A stretch of 64,000 nt of DNA. Origin: JAICND01 sp040905905 (lineage in GTDB: Bacteria > Actinomycetota > Acidimicrobiia > Spongiisociales > ZC4RG35). A program made the position numbers and the translations under genes. The notes under the pieces were generated by a model. That model saw nothing but the letters and a program-made list of their open reading frames with translations, was not told where the DNA came from and did not search any database. Below are positions 25,564 through 33,983 of the stretch, piece after piece. The stretch lies in the NCBI GenBank assembly GCA_040905905.1, contig JBBDQN010000039.1, forward strand, positions 1 through 64,000, given 5' to 3'. Numbering within the stretch: position 1 is the first letter of the stretch; every line of letters starts with the position of its first letter.

Positions 25564-27234
25564 CTAGGCCGCCTTGACCCACGCTTCCACCAGGCCTCGC
25601 AGCATGGGGAGGGTCATGGGGCCGCTGCCGAGGACCGTGTCGTGGAATCCCCGAATATCGAAGCGTCCCCCTAACGCCGTCTTGGCCTCGGTTCGCAACC
25701 GGAAGATCTCCATCTGTCCCGCCTTATAGGCGAGAGCCTGACCGGGAACCCCGATGTAGCGGTCGACCTCGGTCTCGATGGTCGGTTGGTCGATGGCGGT
25801 CCACTGTTGGAGAAACTCCACGGACTGGCGGCGGCTCCAGCCGAGGGCATGGACGCCGGTGTCGACGACCAGGCGGGCTGCCCGCCAGGCATCGGCGGAG
25901 ACCATACCCAGAAGGTCGGTGTCACTGGTGTAGAGGTTCATCTCGTCGGCGAGCCGCTCGGCATAAAGCCCCCACCCCTCCACGTAGGCCGTGGCCAGCG
26001 ACCGTTTGCGGAACTCGGGGATCGCGCTCAATTCGGCAGCAAGGGTCAGCTGAAAGTGGTGTCCGGGATTGGCTTCATGGAAGGCGACTGCCTCGGCCGC
26101 ATAGCGAACCCGGCTGGTGGGGTCGTGCGTGTTGATGAAATAGGTGCCGGGCCTCGACCCGTCCGAGGCCGGCGGAAAGTAGTAGGCGGGCGGAGCGTTC
26201 TTCGCCATGAACGACGGGACCTCCACCACGGCACAGGTTCCGATAGGACGAAGGTTGAACCAGGCAGCGGCTGCCTCCCAGGAGCGTTCGACGATCTCCC
26301 GGGCGTGCTGGACGATCTCATCAGAGGTCTGGTAACGAAGCGATTGATCGGTGCGCAGCCGATGCAGCACCTCGCTCAGATCGGAGGTTCCGAACACCCG
26401 CTCCCCGATCTCCCGGAACTCCTCGGCATGTATACCCCGGGCCTGGGAGTCGCCAACGTCGTGCAGATCCTGGGCCGAGTAGGGGAGCGTGGTGAAGAGC
26501 TCGATCATCTTCTCGTAGATCTCCTCACCGCCATCGATGTGACAGAGCCCGGAGTGGTCCTCATCCCTGGAAACCGGCAGAAGCGCCAACACCCCCTCCC
26601 GGTAGGCGGCGATGGCGGGTCTGATTTCATCCGTGGTAAGCGTTTGCATTCGTTCCCGCCACTCACCGAGCCCGTCCCAATCGTCGGGACCGGCCAGGGT
26701 GGCGAAAGGATCGCTCTCGATAGGTGAGCCCAGATACTCATCGACCTGGCTCAGCACCCTTTGCACATTGGCGGCGATGGGCGTCCTCCCCGCTGCAACG
26801 TCCTCCTGGTGGAAGGCGATGGCCTCGGCAAATAACCGTGGAACCTGGCGATACCGCGCAAAGAGGGCCTCGGCTTGGGCCGGGTCCTGGGCCTTCGTCT
26901 GACCCACGAAGTTCAATACACCGCTCAACGGGCCTGTCAGCGGGTCGCAGGCAGCAACCATGATCCTGGTTTCGAGCATCGTGATCGTGTTGCCGGCTTC
27001 CGAGAGAAGCATGTCGCGGGTGAGCTGCTGCTGATGGTCGAAAGAGGAGGCGTCGAGTTGGGTGGCCTCCGTCATGAGATCGCGCAATTGGCCGGCATAT
27101 CGATCGAGGCCTTCGGGGCTGAGGTCATCGAGCAGGTGGTCGAAGCGGCGGTCACCGAGCAAGGTCGCAGTTGAAGGGCTGTTCTCGAGCGAGAGGTCCC
27201 AGTAGCGCTCCGAGAGGGATTCGAGGTCGGTCAT
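25564..27234 (-). CDS. DUF885-family protein (putative zinc metallopeptidase)
   Basis: About 556 residues from ATG 27234 (the frame is open 66 nt further but without protein-like sequence). DUF885 proteins share a metallopeptidase-like fold; the candidate zinc motif HEANPGHHFQL (around residue 385) and a downstream EGWGLYAERLADEM with Glu residues are visible. There is no signal peptide, so it is cytosolic. It may be the last gene of the reverse-strand ECF/propeller cluster, after a tiny membrane peptide. Substrate unknown. Confidence 0.82.
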   Translation of the reverse strand: MTDLESLSERYWDLSLENSPSTATLLGDRRFDHLLDDLSPEGLDRYAGQLRDLMTEATQLDASSFDHQQQLTRDMLLSEAGNTITMLETRIMVAACDPLTGPLSGVLNFVGQTKAQDPAQAEALFARYRQVPRLFAEAIAFHQEDVAAGRTPIAANVQRVLSQVDEYLGSPIESDPFATLAGPDDWDGLGEWRERMQTLTTDEIRPAIAAYREGVLALLPVSRDEDHSGLCHIDGGEEIYEKMIELFTTLPYSAQDLHDVGDSQARGIHAEEFREIGERVFGTSDLSEVLHRLRTDQSLRYQTSDEIVQHAREIVERSWEAAAAWFNLRPIGTCAVVEVPSFMAKNAPPAYYFPPASDGSRPGTYFINTHDPTSRVRYAAEAVAFHEANPGHHFQLTLAAELSAIPEFRKRSLATAYVEGWGLYAERLADEMNLYTSDTDLLGMVSADAWRAARLVVDTGVHALGWSRRQSVEFLQQWTAIDQPTIETEVDRYIGVPGQALAYKAGQMEIFRLRTEAKTALGGRFDIRGFHDTVLGSGPMTLPMLRGLVEAWVKAA

Positions 27235-27266
27235 GGTGCGATTGTGACACGGCAGGCTCTGACATG

Positions 27267-27374
27267 TCAGGGGCGGCTGTCGAGGTCGCCCAGCACCCAC
27301 AACATGAAGAGGAACAGCATCGCGATGAGAGCTCCTCCGACGACAAAGGTGGCGGGGAGGCCAATAATGTTCAT
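27267..27374 (-). CDS. Possible 35-residue membrane peptide
   Basis: An ATG frame of 35 residues: a short start, one hydrophobic helix (FVVGGALIAMLFLFMLWVLG) and the tail DLDSRP. It starts 11 nt after the propeller gene stop and ends 32 nt before the DUF885 start, all on the reverse strand. No Shine-Dalgarno is seen, so expression would rely on coupling. It may be a regulatory micropeptide or chance. Confidence 0.4.
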   Translation of the reverse strand: MNIIGLPATFVVGGALIAMLFLFMLWVLGDLDSRP

Positions 27375-27384
27375 CCGGAGAAAG

Positions 27385-29172
27385 CTAGTTCTCGATGAGC
27401 TGCAGAACTGCGTCGACGACCACGTTGGGGGTTTCCCAAATCACCATGTGGTTGCTCCCAAAGGCGGTTGCAGACCGGGAGTTGGTGGAGAGCGCGGCGT
27501 AATAGGACAGACCCTCGCGCCAGGCCTCGCCTAGTTCCGCACCCGTCCCCGGCTCCGAGCCTGAGCGCTCGTCGAACGACTCGTTCTCGAAGGATATTGA
27601 AAGGTCCTGACCGATCACCCACAGGGGGATATCGCCCAGGTCGCCGAGATCGAGGTCGTCCATCTGAAAAATCTCAGGCGCCTGACCGGGTAGGAGCCGC
27701 TCCAAGAGGTCGTTGAAGCCAGCGGCCACCGGATCCACCAGGATCATCCCAGCCACGTCAGACCGACCTTCGGCGAACAGTCGGGTGGAGCCGACGCCGG
27801 TGCCGTGCGCAACCAGGACATATGGACCCTCGAGCCCGAACTCGACAAGGGCGCGTTCGAGGTTGTCAACCTTGGCGACCGCATCTCGGTCATCCACAAG
27901 GCCGTGTGAACAGACCAGAGTGTTGGCGGAGAGCTGAGCTTGGATCACCGACCAGGAGCCGGGCCCGATCCAGAATTCAGAGTCCAGCAGGACCGTGGGT
28001 CCCTCCCCGCCCCCGGTGCAGAGCAGGCGGTAGCCGTCAAAGATCTCGTCGATGACTACCTCGCCGATCTCGAGGAGTTTGGCATTGGAGTCGAGGCGGA
28101 CCAGCAGCCCGGGTTGATACAAGGACAACCAGAGGTTGTCATCAGCGACGGTCAAGGCTCCGGTGCGGCCGGGCCAGGGCGTCACCGTGAGCACCTCGGC
28201 GGTTGCAGGGTCGATCCGGGTCAGAGTCTGATCCCAGATCGAGGTGACCCAGATGGAGCCACCGTGCTCGACGATCGAATGGGCGCCGAAGCCCACCGGC
28301 ACCGTGATTGGATCGCCGCCCTCTGGCCCGTACCGGTGGACCGCGCCGAAGGTGGTGAAGTCCGCTTCCAAAACCCAAAGAAAACCTTCTCCCTCGATCA
28401 CCTCGCGGACCTCCATACCTTCGGTCGGGATGACAACCTCTCCCGGTCCGTCTGCAGTGAAGTTCCGCATTACCCGGGTTTCGGGGTCGATCACCCACAA
28501 GGTTCCGAAGGCCATCCCCTTTAGTTCACCAGAGGTCGTGGATTGGATCACACCGTCGGCCGAGATCTGAAGGAGTTGGCCGTTCTCGTTGCTGACCCAA
28601 AGTTGGTCGGCGAACCAGCGCGACATATGCCCCGGCGGAGCTCCCATGGGGATGGCGAGGTCGACTTCACCCACGGCCGGGTCGAAACGGAGAACCTCAC
28701 CGCCGTTGTCATAGCTGTGGAGCCAGACATAACCCCCTCCGATCACCACCCCTTCGACGTAGGCGTCGATCGGATAGACCTCTTCTATCTGACCGCTCGG
28801 AGCGTCGATCCGGACCAACTCCCGCGACAACGCCTGCATCAACCAAATGGTGTCACCGTCCACGCCTGTGGTGCGGACGCCACCCCCGCCGCTGTCTCGT
28901 ATCACCATCCCAACTCCCGGAGTGGTCTCCAGAGTTTCCACGGTGGAGCGATAGTCAGGCCCTGTACCGGAGCGGTTCAACATCACCGGGATGAACACCG
29001 CCAGAATGACTGCAAAAGCCACGGCTGCTGCGAGCCAGGGCTTTCGCGGTCGGGTGATCGAAGGACGCATCGTGCCGAGCAAACCGATTCGTTCGTCCAC
29101 CCGGGTCCGAAGCGAAGAGGAGTCGATAGCAATTCCGGCTGCTGGGTCGATCCGCTGCAAAAGGTCAATCAT
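27385..29172 (-). CDS. Membrane-anchored beta-propeller with C-terminal pseudo-alpha/beta-hydrolase, paralog B
   Basis: A 595-residue paralog of the protein at 14576-16414. The short N-terminus (MIDLLQRIDPAAGI), one membrane segment (about 47-65), propeller blades (GDTIWLM, GGYVWLHSY, GTLWVIDP, DNLWLSLYQPG) and hydrolase-like end (RLLCTG, VIQAQLS, GPYVLVAHGTGVG, MILVDPV) follow in the same order. The nucleophile Ser of the hydrolase elbow is Gly here too (AHGTGV in place of GHSxGG), but the C-terminal His is kept (GSNHMVIWETP). The start shares one base with the stop of the upstream ECF sigma gene. Confidence 0.8.
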   Translation of the reverse strand: MIDLLQRIDPAAGIAIDSSSLRTRVDERIGLLGTMRPSITRPRKPWLAAAVAFAVILAVFIPVMLNRSGTGPDYRSTVETLETTPGVGMVIRDSGGGGVRTTGVDGDTIWLMQALSRELVRIDAPSGQIEEVYPIDAYVEGVVIGGGYVWLHSYDNGGEVLRFDPAVGEVDLAIPMGAPPGHMSRWFADQLWVSNENGQLLQISADGVIQSTTSGELKGMAFGTLWVIDPETRVMRNFTADGPGEVVIPTEGMEVREVIEGEGFLWVLEADFTTFGAVHRYGPEGGDPITVPVGFGAHSIVEHGGSIWVTSIWDQTLTRIDPATAEVLTVTPWPGRTGALTVADDNLWLSLYQPGLLVRLDSNAKLLEIGEVVIDEIFDGYRLLCTGGGEGPTVLLDSEFWIGPGSWSVIQAQLSANTLVCSHGLVDDRDAVAKVDNLERALVEFGLEGPYVLVAHGTGVGSTRLFAEGRSDVAGMILVDPVAAGFNDLLERLLPGQAPEIFQMDDLDLGDLGDIPLWVIGQDLSISFENESFDERSGSEPGTGAELGEAWREGLSYYAALSTNSRSATAFGSNHMVIWETPNVVVDAVLQLIEN

Positions 29173-29738
29173 CAGGAAGCCTCTCTTGGTTTGGAGGAAG
29201 ACGGCGTCAGGCCGAGGAGTTCGAACTGGAGCCGGAGGCGCGCTTGGGCACGGGAGACACGTTTGGAAACGGTGTCCTCCTTGATGCCAAGCACCTCGCC
29301 GATCTCTCGATGAGAGAGACCGTCCCAGGAAACGAGACGTAGAAGCTCACGGTCGGTTTCACCAAGCGACTGGAGGGCACGGCGGACCGCGTCGTCCTCT
29401 TCGCGTCGGATTACAGCTACATCAGCGGTCTCCGGGTGTTCTGGACGCAGGCCGCTCAGGCGAGCCGAGAGCCTTCCCCGGCGGGCCCGTCCCCGGTACT
29501 GATTACCGACAACCCGGTATGCGGCCGCCAGCAACCAGGCTCTGGCCATGTCAGTGTCCGGGATCTGGTCGAGCCGTCGCCATGCAACCGCAAACACCTC
29601 GGCGGTGGCATCTTCGGCCTCAGACTGGTCGAGGCGTCGCAGGCAATAGCGAAATATGTCGACGTGATGGCTCACGAACAACTCGTTGAACCGCTGCTCC
29701 GCTGCTGCGCTCATGCGTAGGGCTGTCCTCTCCGACAC
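29172..29738 (-). CDS. ECF-type RNA polymerase sigma factor, paralog B
   Basis: A 188-residue ECF sigma closely similar to paralog A at 14010. Region 2 reads FRYCLRRLDQSEAEDATAEV and FAVAWRRLDQ; region 4 includes LGETDRELLRLVSWDGLS and LGIKEDTVSKRVSRAQARL. An internal ATG eight codons in is an alternative start. Its stop and the start of the membrane propeller gene overlap by one base (TGATG), indicating translational coupling. A promoter is expected in the roughly 50 bp before the divergent VOC gene. Confidence 0.88.
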   Translation of the reverse strand: MSERTALRMSAAAEQRFNELFVSHHVDIFRYCLRRLDQSEAEDATAEVFAVAWRRLDQIPDTDMARAWLLAAAYRVVGNQYRGRARRGRLSARLSGLRPEHPETADVAVIRREEDDAVRRALQSLGETDRELLRLVSWDGLSHREIGEVLGIKEDTVSKRVSRAQARLRLQFELLGLTPSSSKPREAS

Positions 29739-29790
29739 ATCATTAGAGTTTCCGGATCAAGCCTCTGCTGACAGGACGGTGGACGAGATT

Positions 29791-30207
29791 GTGAACTGGA
29801 CGCTGGAAGTGGTCGTGGTCCCGGTGTCAGACATCGACCGGGCGAAGGCCTTTTATGCCGATCGGCTTGGGTTCAACGTCGACCACGACACGAAAGTCGG
29901 AGACGATGTGAGGGTGGTGCAGCTGACACCTCCCGGTTCGGACTGTTCGGTCGTCATTGGCAAAGGGTTTGGAGTGGACATGCCGGCGGGGTCGATCAAA
30001 GGCCTGCAACTGGTCGTTGCCGACATCGAGGCCGCACATCGCCAGTTACTGGAAAAGGGTGTGGAAGTCAGCGATGTTCAAGTTGTCGATGGGGACACGA
30101 GCCGTCTCAGTAGGGGAGGGCCGGACCTCGACAACGTCGGGTTCGTCTTCTTTAACGACCCCGACGGCAACGGCTGGGCCGTGCAGCAGATCTCTGCCCG
30201 CGGCTGA
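29791..30207 (+). CDS. VOC-family (glyoxalase-like) protein
   Basis: About 138 residues from GTG 29791; the frame is open upstream but overlaps the sigma gene start region. It has the two beta-alpha-beta-beta-beta modules of the VOC fold (VVPVSDIDRAKAFYADRLGF; LQLVVADIEAAHRQLLEKGV) and the C-terminal FFNDPDGNGWAVQQI, whose acidic residue normally binds metal. Substrate unknown; members include glyoxalases and resistance proteins. Divergent from the ECF sigma. Confidence 0.85.
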   Translation: MNWTLEVVVVPVSDIDRAKAFYADRLGFNVDHDTKVGDDVRVVQLTPPGSDCSVVIGKGFGVDMPAGSIKGLQLVVADIEAAHRQLLEKGVEVSDVQVVDGDTSRLSRGGPDLDNVGFVFFNDPDGNGWAVQQISARG

Positions 30208-30220
30208 ACCCGACCGACCA

Positions 30221-30586
30221 TCACAAGAAAGCGGGCGGGTCGTACTTCGCCCGATAGAGCATGATCTCGGGGCCGCCGGGAACCTGAAGTTGGATCGTCC
30301 GGCCGAAATCGAGATCTACCACCTCGCCTGAGAACTTGGCTCCCCGGCTGCGTAGGTCGGCCACCGTGGTTTCGATGTCGTCGCACACGAGTGAAATCTC
30401 GTGCTTCTGGTGGGTCGACCACTCTCCCTCCGAAGTGGGATGGACCCCCAACTCGGAAGGACCTGTCTTGAAGATGAGCCAGCCACCGCCTGTGTCGACG
30501 TTGGGCCAGCGGAGAACGTCGCGGAAGAAAGCGCGGGCAGCCTCGGGGTCGTCGGCGTAGACGAGCGAGTGCAATGCGGTGATCAT
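30221..30586 (-). CDS. VOC-family (glyoxalase-like) protein
   Basis: A 121-residue single-domain VOC protein: LVYADDPEAARAFFRDVLRW at the start, EISLVCDDIETTVADLRSRG in the middle and IQLQVPGGPEIMLY at the end. The usual C-terminal DPxG signature is altered to VPGG. Metal ligands His6 and the Glu near the C-terminus may be conserved. It is convergent with the VOC gene at 29791, only 13 bp away. Substrate unknown. Confidence 0.85.
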   Translation of the reverse strand: MITALHSLVYADDPEAARAFFRDVLRWPNVDTGGGWLIFKTGPSELGVHPTSEGEWSTHQKHEISLVCDDIETTVADLRSRGAKFSGEVVDLDFGRTIQLQVPGGPEIMLYRAKYDPPAFL

Positions 30587-30712
30587 CCCGCCACCGTATC
30601 AGTGCCCGGCCTGGGGCGCGACTTGGGCGACGCTGTTGGGGTCGATCATTAGTGAGGAGACACGGCCGCTTCGAAGTCCGAGACGGGGTTTGCCTTAACG
30701 GTTCTCAACCAA

Positions 30713-31411
30713 TTAGCCAGAGCTCACCTTGCGATCTCGGCGCAGCATGGTGCGAATGGCAGAGTTTTTCCAGATGTTCTTGAACTGGCGCCACTGCCGC
30801 CTCTTGTCGATGAGGGTCACTGTCGCCACAACTTCGGGATCGGCTATGCCGAAGTGGCCAGCCACCTGTTTCAAGGTATGGGTCCAGATCCGGTCTTCGA
30901 GACGCGAGGTATAGAGCTTGAAGCTGGCCTCGTACAGAGGATCGTTGGCGCGCACCAGGAGATGGATTCGAGCCACCGTCGACTGGTCGTCGGCCTCGTG
31001 TGAACTGAACGTGATGATTCCGGCCCAGGGGTGCCCTTCCGGGTTCATGTATGACCACGACCGGTCGTCCGAGTAGATGATCCGCACCCCGCTCGTCATT
31101 CGGGTCGGTCCCTTGCCCCCGCCGACGACGGCCACCTGACCCGGGGTCATGCCACCGGCCGGGGCGTAGAACGTATTTGATGGGTACCAGAACTCGCCAA
31201 ACCGTTCCTTCCATGTTGCGATTACCGTTTCGGGAGTCGGCCCGGCGATCGCCACCTCGTAGGTCTTTTGCCACATACGCCCGAAGCCCTGCAGCGGTCC
31301 GATGGGTCGTCTTCCCTCGACGTTCCCGATGGGAGCTCCGGCGGCCATTTCGCCGACGTGAAAGCTATCTGTGGGTTCCGCCCAATTGTCTGCATTTCTT
31401 GGATCTGGCAC
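30713..31411 (-). CDS. Hypothetical protein, possibly SRPBCC/START-like
   Basis: About 232 residues from GTG 31411, which has AAGGAGG 8 nt upstream (an ATG 36 nt further upstream lacks this). There is no signal peptide or membrane segment. The pattern TYEVAIAGPTPETVIATWKE with WSYMNPEGHPWAGIITFSSH suggests a ligand-binding SRPBCC-type alpha/beta fold, but this is weak. It lies 72 bp downstream of the STAS genes on the same strand and could be co-transcribed with the partner-switching operon. Confidence 0.6.
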   Translation of the reverse strand: MPDPRNADNWAEPTDSFHVGEMAAGAPIGNVEGRRPIGPLQGFGRMWQKTYEVAIAGPTPETVIATWKERFGEFWYPSNTFYAPAGGMTPGQVAVVGGGKGPTRMTSGVRIIYSDDRSWSYMNPEGHPWAGIITFSSHEADDQSTVARIHLLVRANDPLYEASFKLYTSRLEDRIWTHTLKQVAGHFGIADPEVVATVTLIDKRRQWRQFKNIWKNSAIRTMLRRDRKVSSG

Positions 31412-31483
31412 TTTGGGTCCCTCCTTCGTTGTGTGATCGAAACACATAGCCGTTCCGTGATCGTTACGGCCCTGGCCGGGCGC

Positions 31484-31837
31484 CTACCGGACCGCCTTCA
31501 GGGCAGCCTGCTCGTCCTCGAAGATCTCAATTGCCTCGTCAAGGCGGGTGAGGGCGAAGATCTGTCGATAGTGACTGGTCAGGCCATAAGCCAGGAGCTT
31601 GTGCCCTGCCCTTTGGGCGCGGATCAGCGTTGTGACCAGCAGACCAATACCACTGCTGTTCATGTAGTCAAGGCCATCGAAATTCAGCACTACGGCGTCG
31701 ATTCCGCCGGCGGCGGCCCGGTCGTGGGCCCGGGCTATCTCCTCCTCGGCGAAGGCGGTGATCTCTCCCGAGATATCGATAACCCGAACCCCCACTCCGG
31801 CATCCCGCACGTCCATGGTCAGATTGGCTGATGGCAT
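31484..31837 (-). CDS. STAS-domain anti-sigma factor antagonist
   Basis: A 117-residue STAS protein. The conserved phosphorylatable Ser lies in DGLDYMNSSGIGLLV. The start ATG 31837 follows GAGGAGG at good spacing (an in-frame GTG 15 nt upstream lies on top of it). In partner switching an unphosphorylated STAS protein binds the RsbW-like kinase and frees a sigma factor or other target. It is the second STAS gene of the operon and is similar to the first. Confidence 0.88.
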   Translation of the reverse strand: MPSANLTMDVRDAGVGVRVIDISGEITAFAEEEIARAHDRAAAGGIDAVVLNFDGLDYMNSSGIGLLVTTLIRAQRAGHKLLAYGLTSHYRQIFALTRLDEAIEIFEDEQAALKAVR

Positions 31838-31848
31838 GTAGTTCCTCC

Positions 31849-32193
31849 TCACGTCGTCGCGGCTGCGGCCGACTCATCGTCGTAGATGATCATGAAGTCG
31901 GAGAGCCGCGTTATCTGAAAGACCTTCCGATAGTGATCGCTGAGCCCGAAAGCTCCTATCTCCCTCTTGTCGGCCCGGGCCATCGCCAGAAGGCCAACAA
32001 TCACTGCAATACCTGTGGAATTGATGTATTCGACCGCACCGAAGTCGAGCAAAACCCTGCGACTGCCGGCCGTCGCCTCCCGGTAAGCAGCTTCCATCTT
32101 CTCCTGGGCAGTTCGAGTGACGGTACCGCTCATCTCAAGCACTGCGTCCTCCCCCCGCTTCACCACCCTGACATCGAATCCGTTCTCGGTCAT
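31849..32193 (-). CDS. STAS-domain anti-sigma factor antagonist
   Basis: A 114-residue STAS protein with the phosphorylation site in AVEYINSTGIAVIV. AAGGAG precedes the ATG at 32193, which shares one base with the stop of the phosphatase/kinase gene. It shares with the neighbouring STAS protein the segment HYRxxFxxTRL after the site, so the two are probably duplicates that compete for the same kinase domain. Confidence 0.88.
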   Translation of the reverse strand: MTENGFDVRVVKRGEDAVLEMSGTVTRTAQEKMEAAYREATAGSRRVLLDFGAVEYINSTGIAVIVGLLAMARADKREIGAFGLSDHYRKVFQITRLSDFMIIYDDESAAAATT

Positions 32194-33779
32194 CAACCTG
32201 CTCCTTCTCTCTTTATCAAAAGTTCCAGGGTGTGAGTCGTGCCCGAGTTGCTGGTTCGCAACTCGTCGACCATCTGCTCAATGAGGAACAGACCCCATCC
32301 CCGGGGCGTCTGTTCCCCGGTGATCTTGGCTTCGATGTCAGGGGTGATGACCGCGGATTCCTCTGGACCCTGGCCGTGATCCGTGACGCGCACTATCACC
32401 GCGGCGTCCGTGGCCACGACCACAACCTCAACAGGGAGTTCGGACTGGTATTTGTTGCCGTGTTCGATGGCATTCATCACCGACTCGGCGACCGCCGTCT
32501 TCAACCGTTCCGTCGTTGCCAGGTCGAGACCGAGAGGGGTCACGGCCTGGGCAACTTTGTCGATAGCCATCCGCTCGTTGCCCTCCTCGCTGGACAACCT
32601 GAAAGTGGTGAGAACCGTCTCCGGGCCGGCTTTGAATGCTTCGGCGCTAGCCCGAGCCGAGAATTCCCGCCGGACCACCACCAGGGTGATGTCGTCTTCC
32701 TGCTCGGCTTCGGGGCCGCAAAAACGCTCGAGATCCCCTACCAGTGCTGAGACCATGTCCTCTGAGGCTTCAGCAACTCGCTGCATGAGACGCGGGAACC
32801 CGTACATTTCACCTTCGGTGTTGTGGGCCTCGGTGATCCCGTCGCTGGTGAGGACCATCACCGCTCCTGGCTCCAAGGTATAGGTGTGCTCCTCGTAGGG
32901 CATGCCGGGCATGAGGCCCAGGGGCATTCCCGTCGCTCGGAGTTCGTCGATGTCTTCGGCGGTGCGAACGTAGGGCAGGTTGTGGCCGGCGTTGGCAAAA
33001 ACCACCTCGCCCGCGGCAGTGTCGATAACGGCGTAGAGGCAGGTCACGAACATCGCCGGGGGGATCTCGGAGACGAGGGCTTCGTTGACTTCGGCCAGAA
33101 CCGCACCTGGCGAGGAGTGGACGCGTGCCGCGGATCGCAACATCGAGCGGGAGGAGGCCATCACCAGGGCCGCGGGAACACCCTTGTCAGTGACATCCCC
33201 GATCACGACCCCGAGCCGCCCGTCGTCCAGAGAGATGAAGTCGTAGAAGTCGCCGCCCACGGCCCGGGCCGGGCGATAGAAGGCATCGATGTTCCAGCCG
33301 GCGATCGACGGAAGCTCCCGGGGTAGGAGAGTCTGCTGTATCAGTGCCGCGACCCGCATCTCCTGTTGGATACGCTCCCTCTCCTCCGTCTCCAATTGCT
33401 GCTGGCGGACGAGTTGGGCCACCTTGATCGCCGGGGAGACCTGTGAGGCGAGGTTCTCCATAAGTCGCCGGTCATCAGTGGAATAAGGTTGGTCGGAGAG
33501 GCGCGGTCCCAGATAAAGCGCACCGAGGAGTTCGCCCTGACCAATGAGAGGTACGACCAGTTCGACCCCCGCCGCCCGGATCCTCTCCAGCGCTTCCGAC
33601 TCCAGTTCGAGGCCTGCCACTTCCAAAGGACCCCCGGTGGAGAGGAGAACGGTTTCCAGAGGATCGCCCTCGGCGATCGGTATGGGGTCGATTAGCTGAG
33701 TCCCCGACTCGGGCGCCGGGGACTGGTCCTCCTCGACGGGGCTTTGTTGGGCCCGACGTCGTCTCATGAGCTGCACCAT
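32193..33779 (-). CDS. Fused GAF - SpoIIE-type PP2C phosphatase - RsbW-like kinase
   Basis: A 528-residue cytosolic switch protein. After a polar N-terminus, residues 55-135 are a GAF-like domain (VVPLIGQGELLGALYLG). The PP2C/SpoIIE domain (about 150-370) has GGDFYDFISLDDGRLGVVIG and VTDKGVPAALVMA with metal-binding Asp residues, plus MVLTSDGITEAHN. The HATPase domain (about 390-520) has the N-box NAIEHGNKY, the D-box DHGQGPE and the G-box TPRGWGLFLI. It thus carries both the phosphatase that activates STAS proteins and the kinase that inactivates them. The two STAS genes follow in one operon. Confidence 0.9.
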   Translation of the reverse strand: MVQLMRRRRAQQSPVEEDQSPAPESGTQLIDPIPIAEGDPLETVLLSTGGPLEVAGLELESEALERIRAAGVELVVPLIGQGELLGALYLGPRLSDQPYSTDDRRLMENLASQVSPAIKVAQLVRQQQLETEERERIQQEMRVAALIQQTLLPRELPSIAGWNIDAFYRPARAVGGDFYDFISLDDGRLGVVIGDVTDKGVPAALVMASSRSMLRSAARVHSSPGAVLAEVNEALVSEIPPAMFVTCLYAVIDTAAGEVVFANAGHNLPYVRTAEDIDELRATGMPLGLMPGMPYEEHTYTLEPGAVMVLTSDGITEAHNTEGEMYGFPRLMQRVAEASEDMVSALVGDLERFCGPEAEQEDDITLVVVRREFSARASAEAFKAGPETVLTTFRLSSEEGNERMAIDKVAQAVTPLGLDLATTERLKTAVAESVMNAIEHGNKYQSELPVEVVVVATDAAVIVRVTDHGQGPEESAVITPDIEAKITGEQTPRGWGLFLIEQMVDELRTSNSGTTHTLELLIKREGAG

Positions 33780-33811
33780 GCCCGCATTGCTACATCATCA
33801 CCGTCCCGAAA

Positions 33812-33863
33812 CCGTTACGAGACTCTGTCATCGGAGATTTTCGTACCCCGTGCCTCGTAACGG
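33812..33863. promoter_or_regulatory. Inverted repeat in the divergent promoter region
   Basis: The arms CCGTTACGAG (33812-33821) and CTCGTAACGG (33854-33863) are perfect 10-bp complements separated by 32 bp. They lie between the phosphatase/kinase operon and the first of the four multi-TM genes, so they could be an operator or a hairpin in a leader. Confidence 0.45.
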
Positions 33864-33983
33864 AGCCGGAACGGGTCCTGTGGACAATTTGGATCGACCC
33901 CCCTAAGCACGAGAGCGACGTTAAAAGGTCAAGATGAAAGTAGAGAATTCCAAGCCCGCTCCCACGGAAGGGACGGTCCTCCC

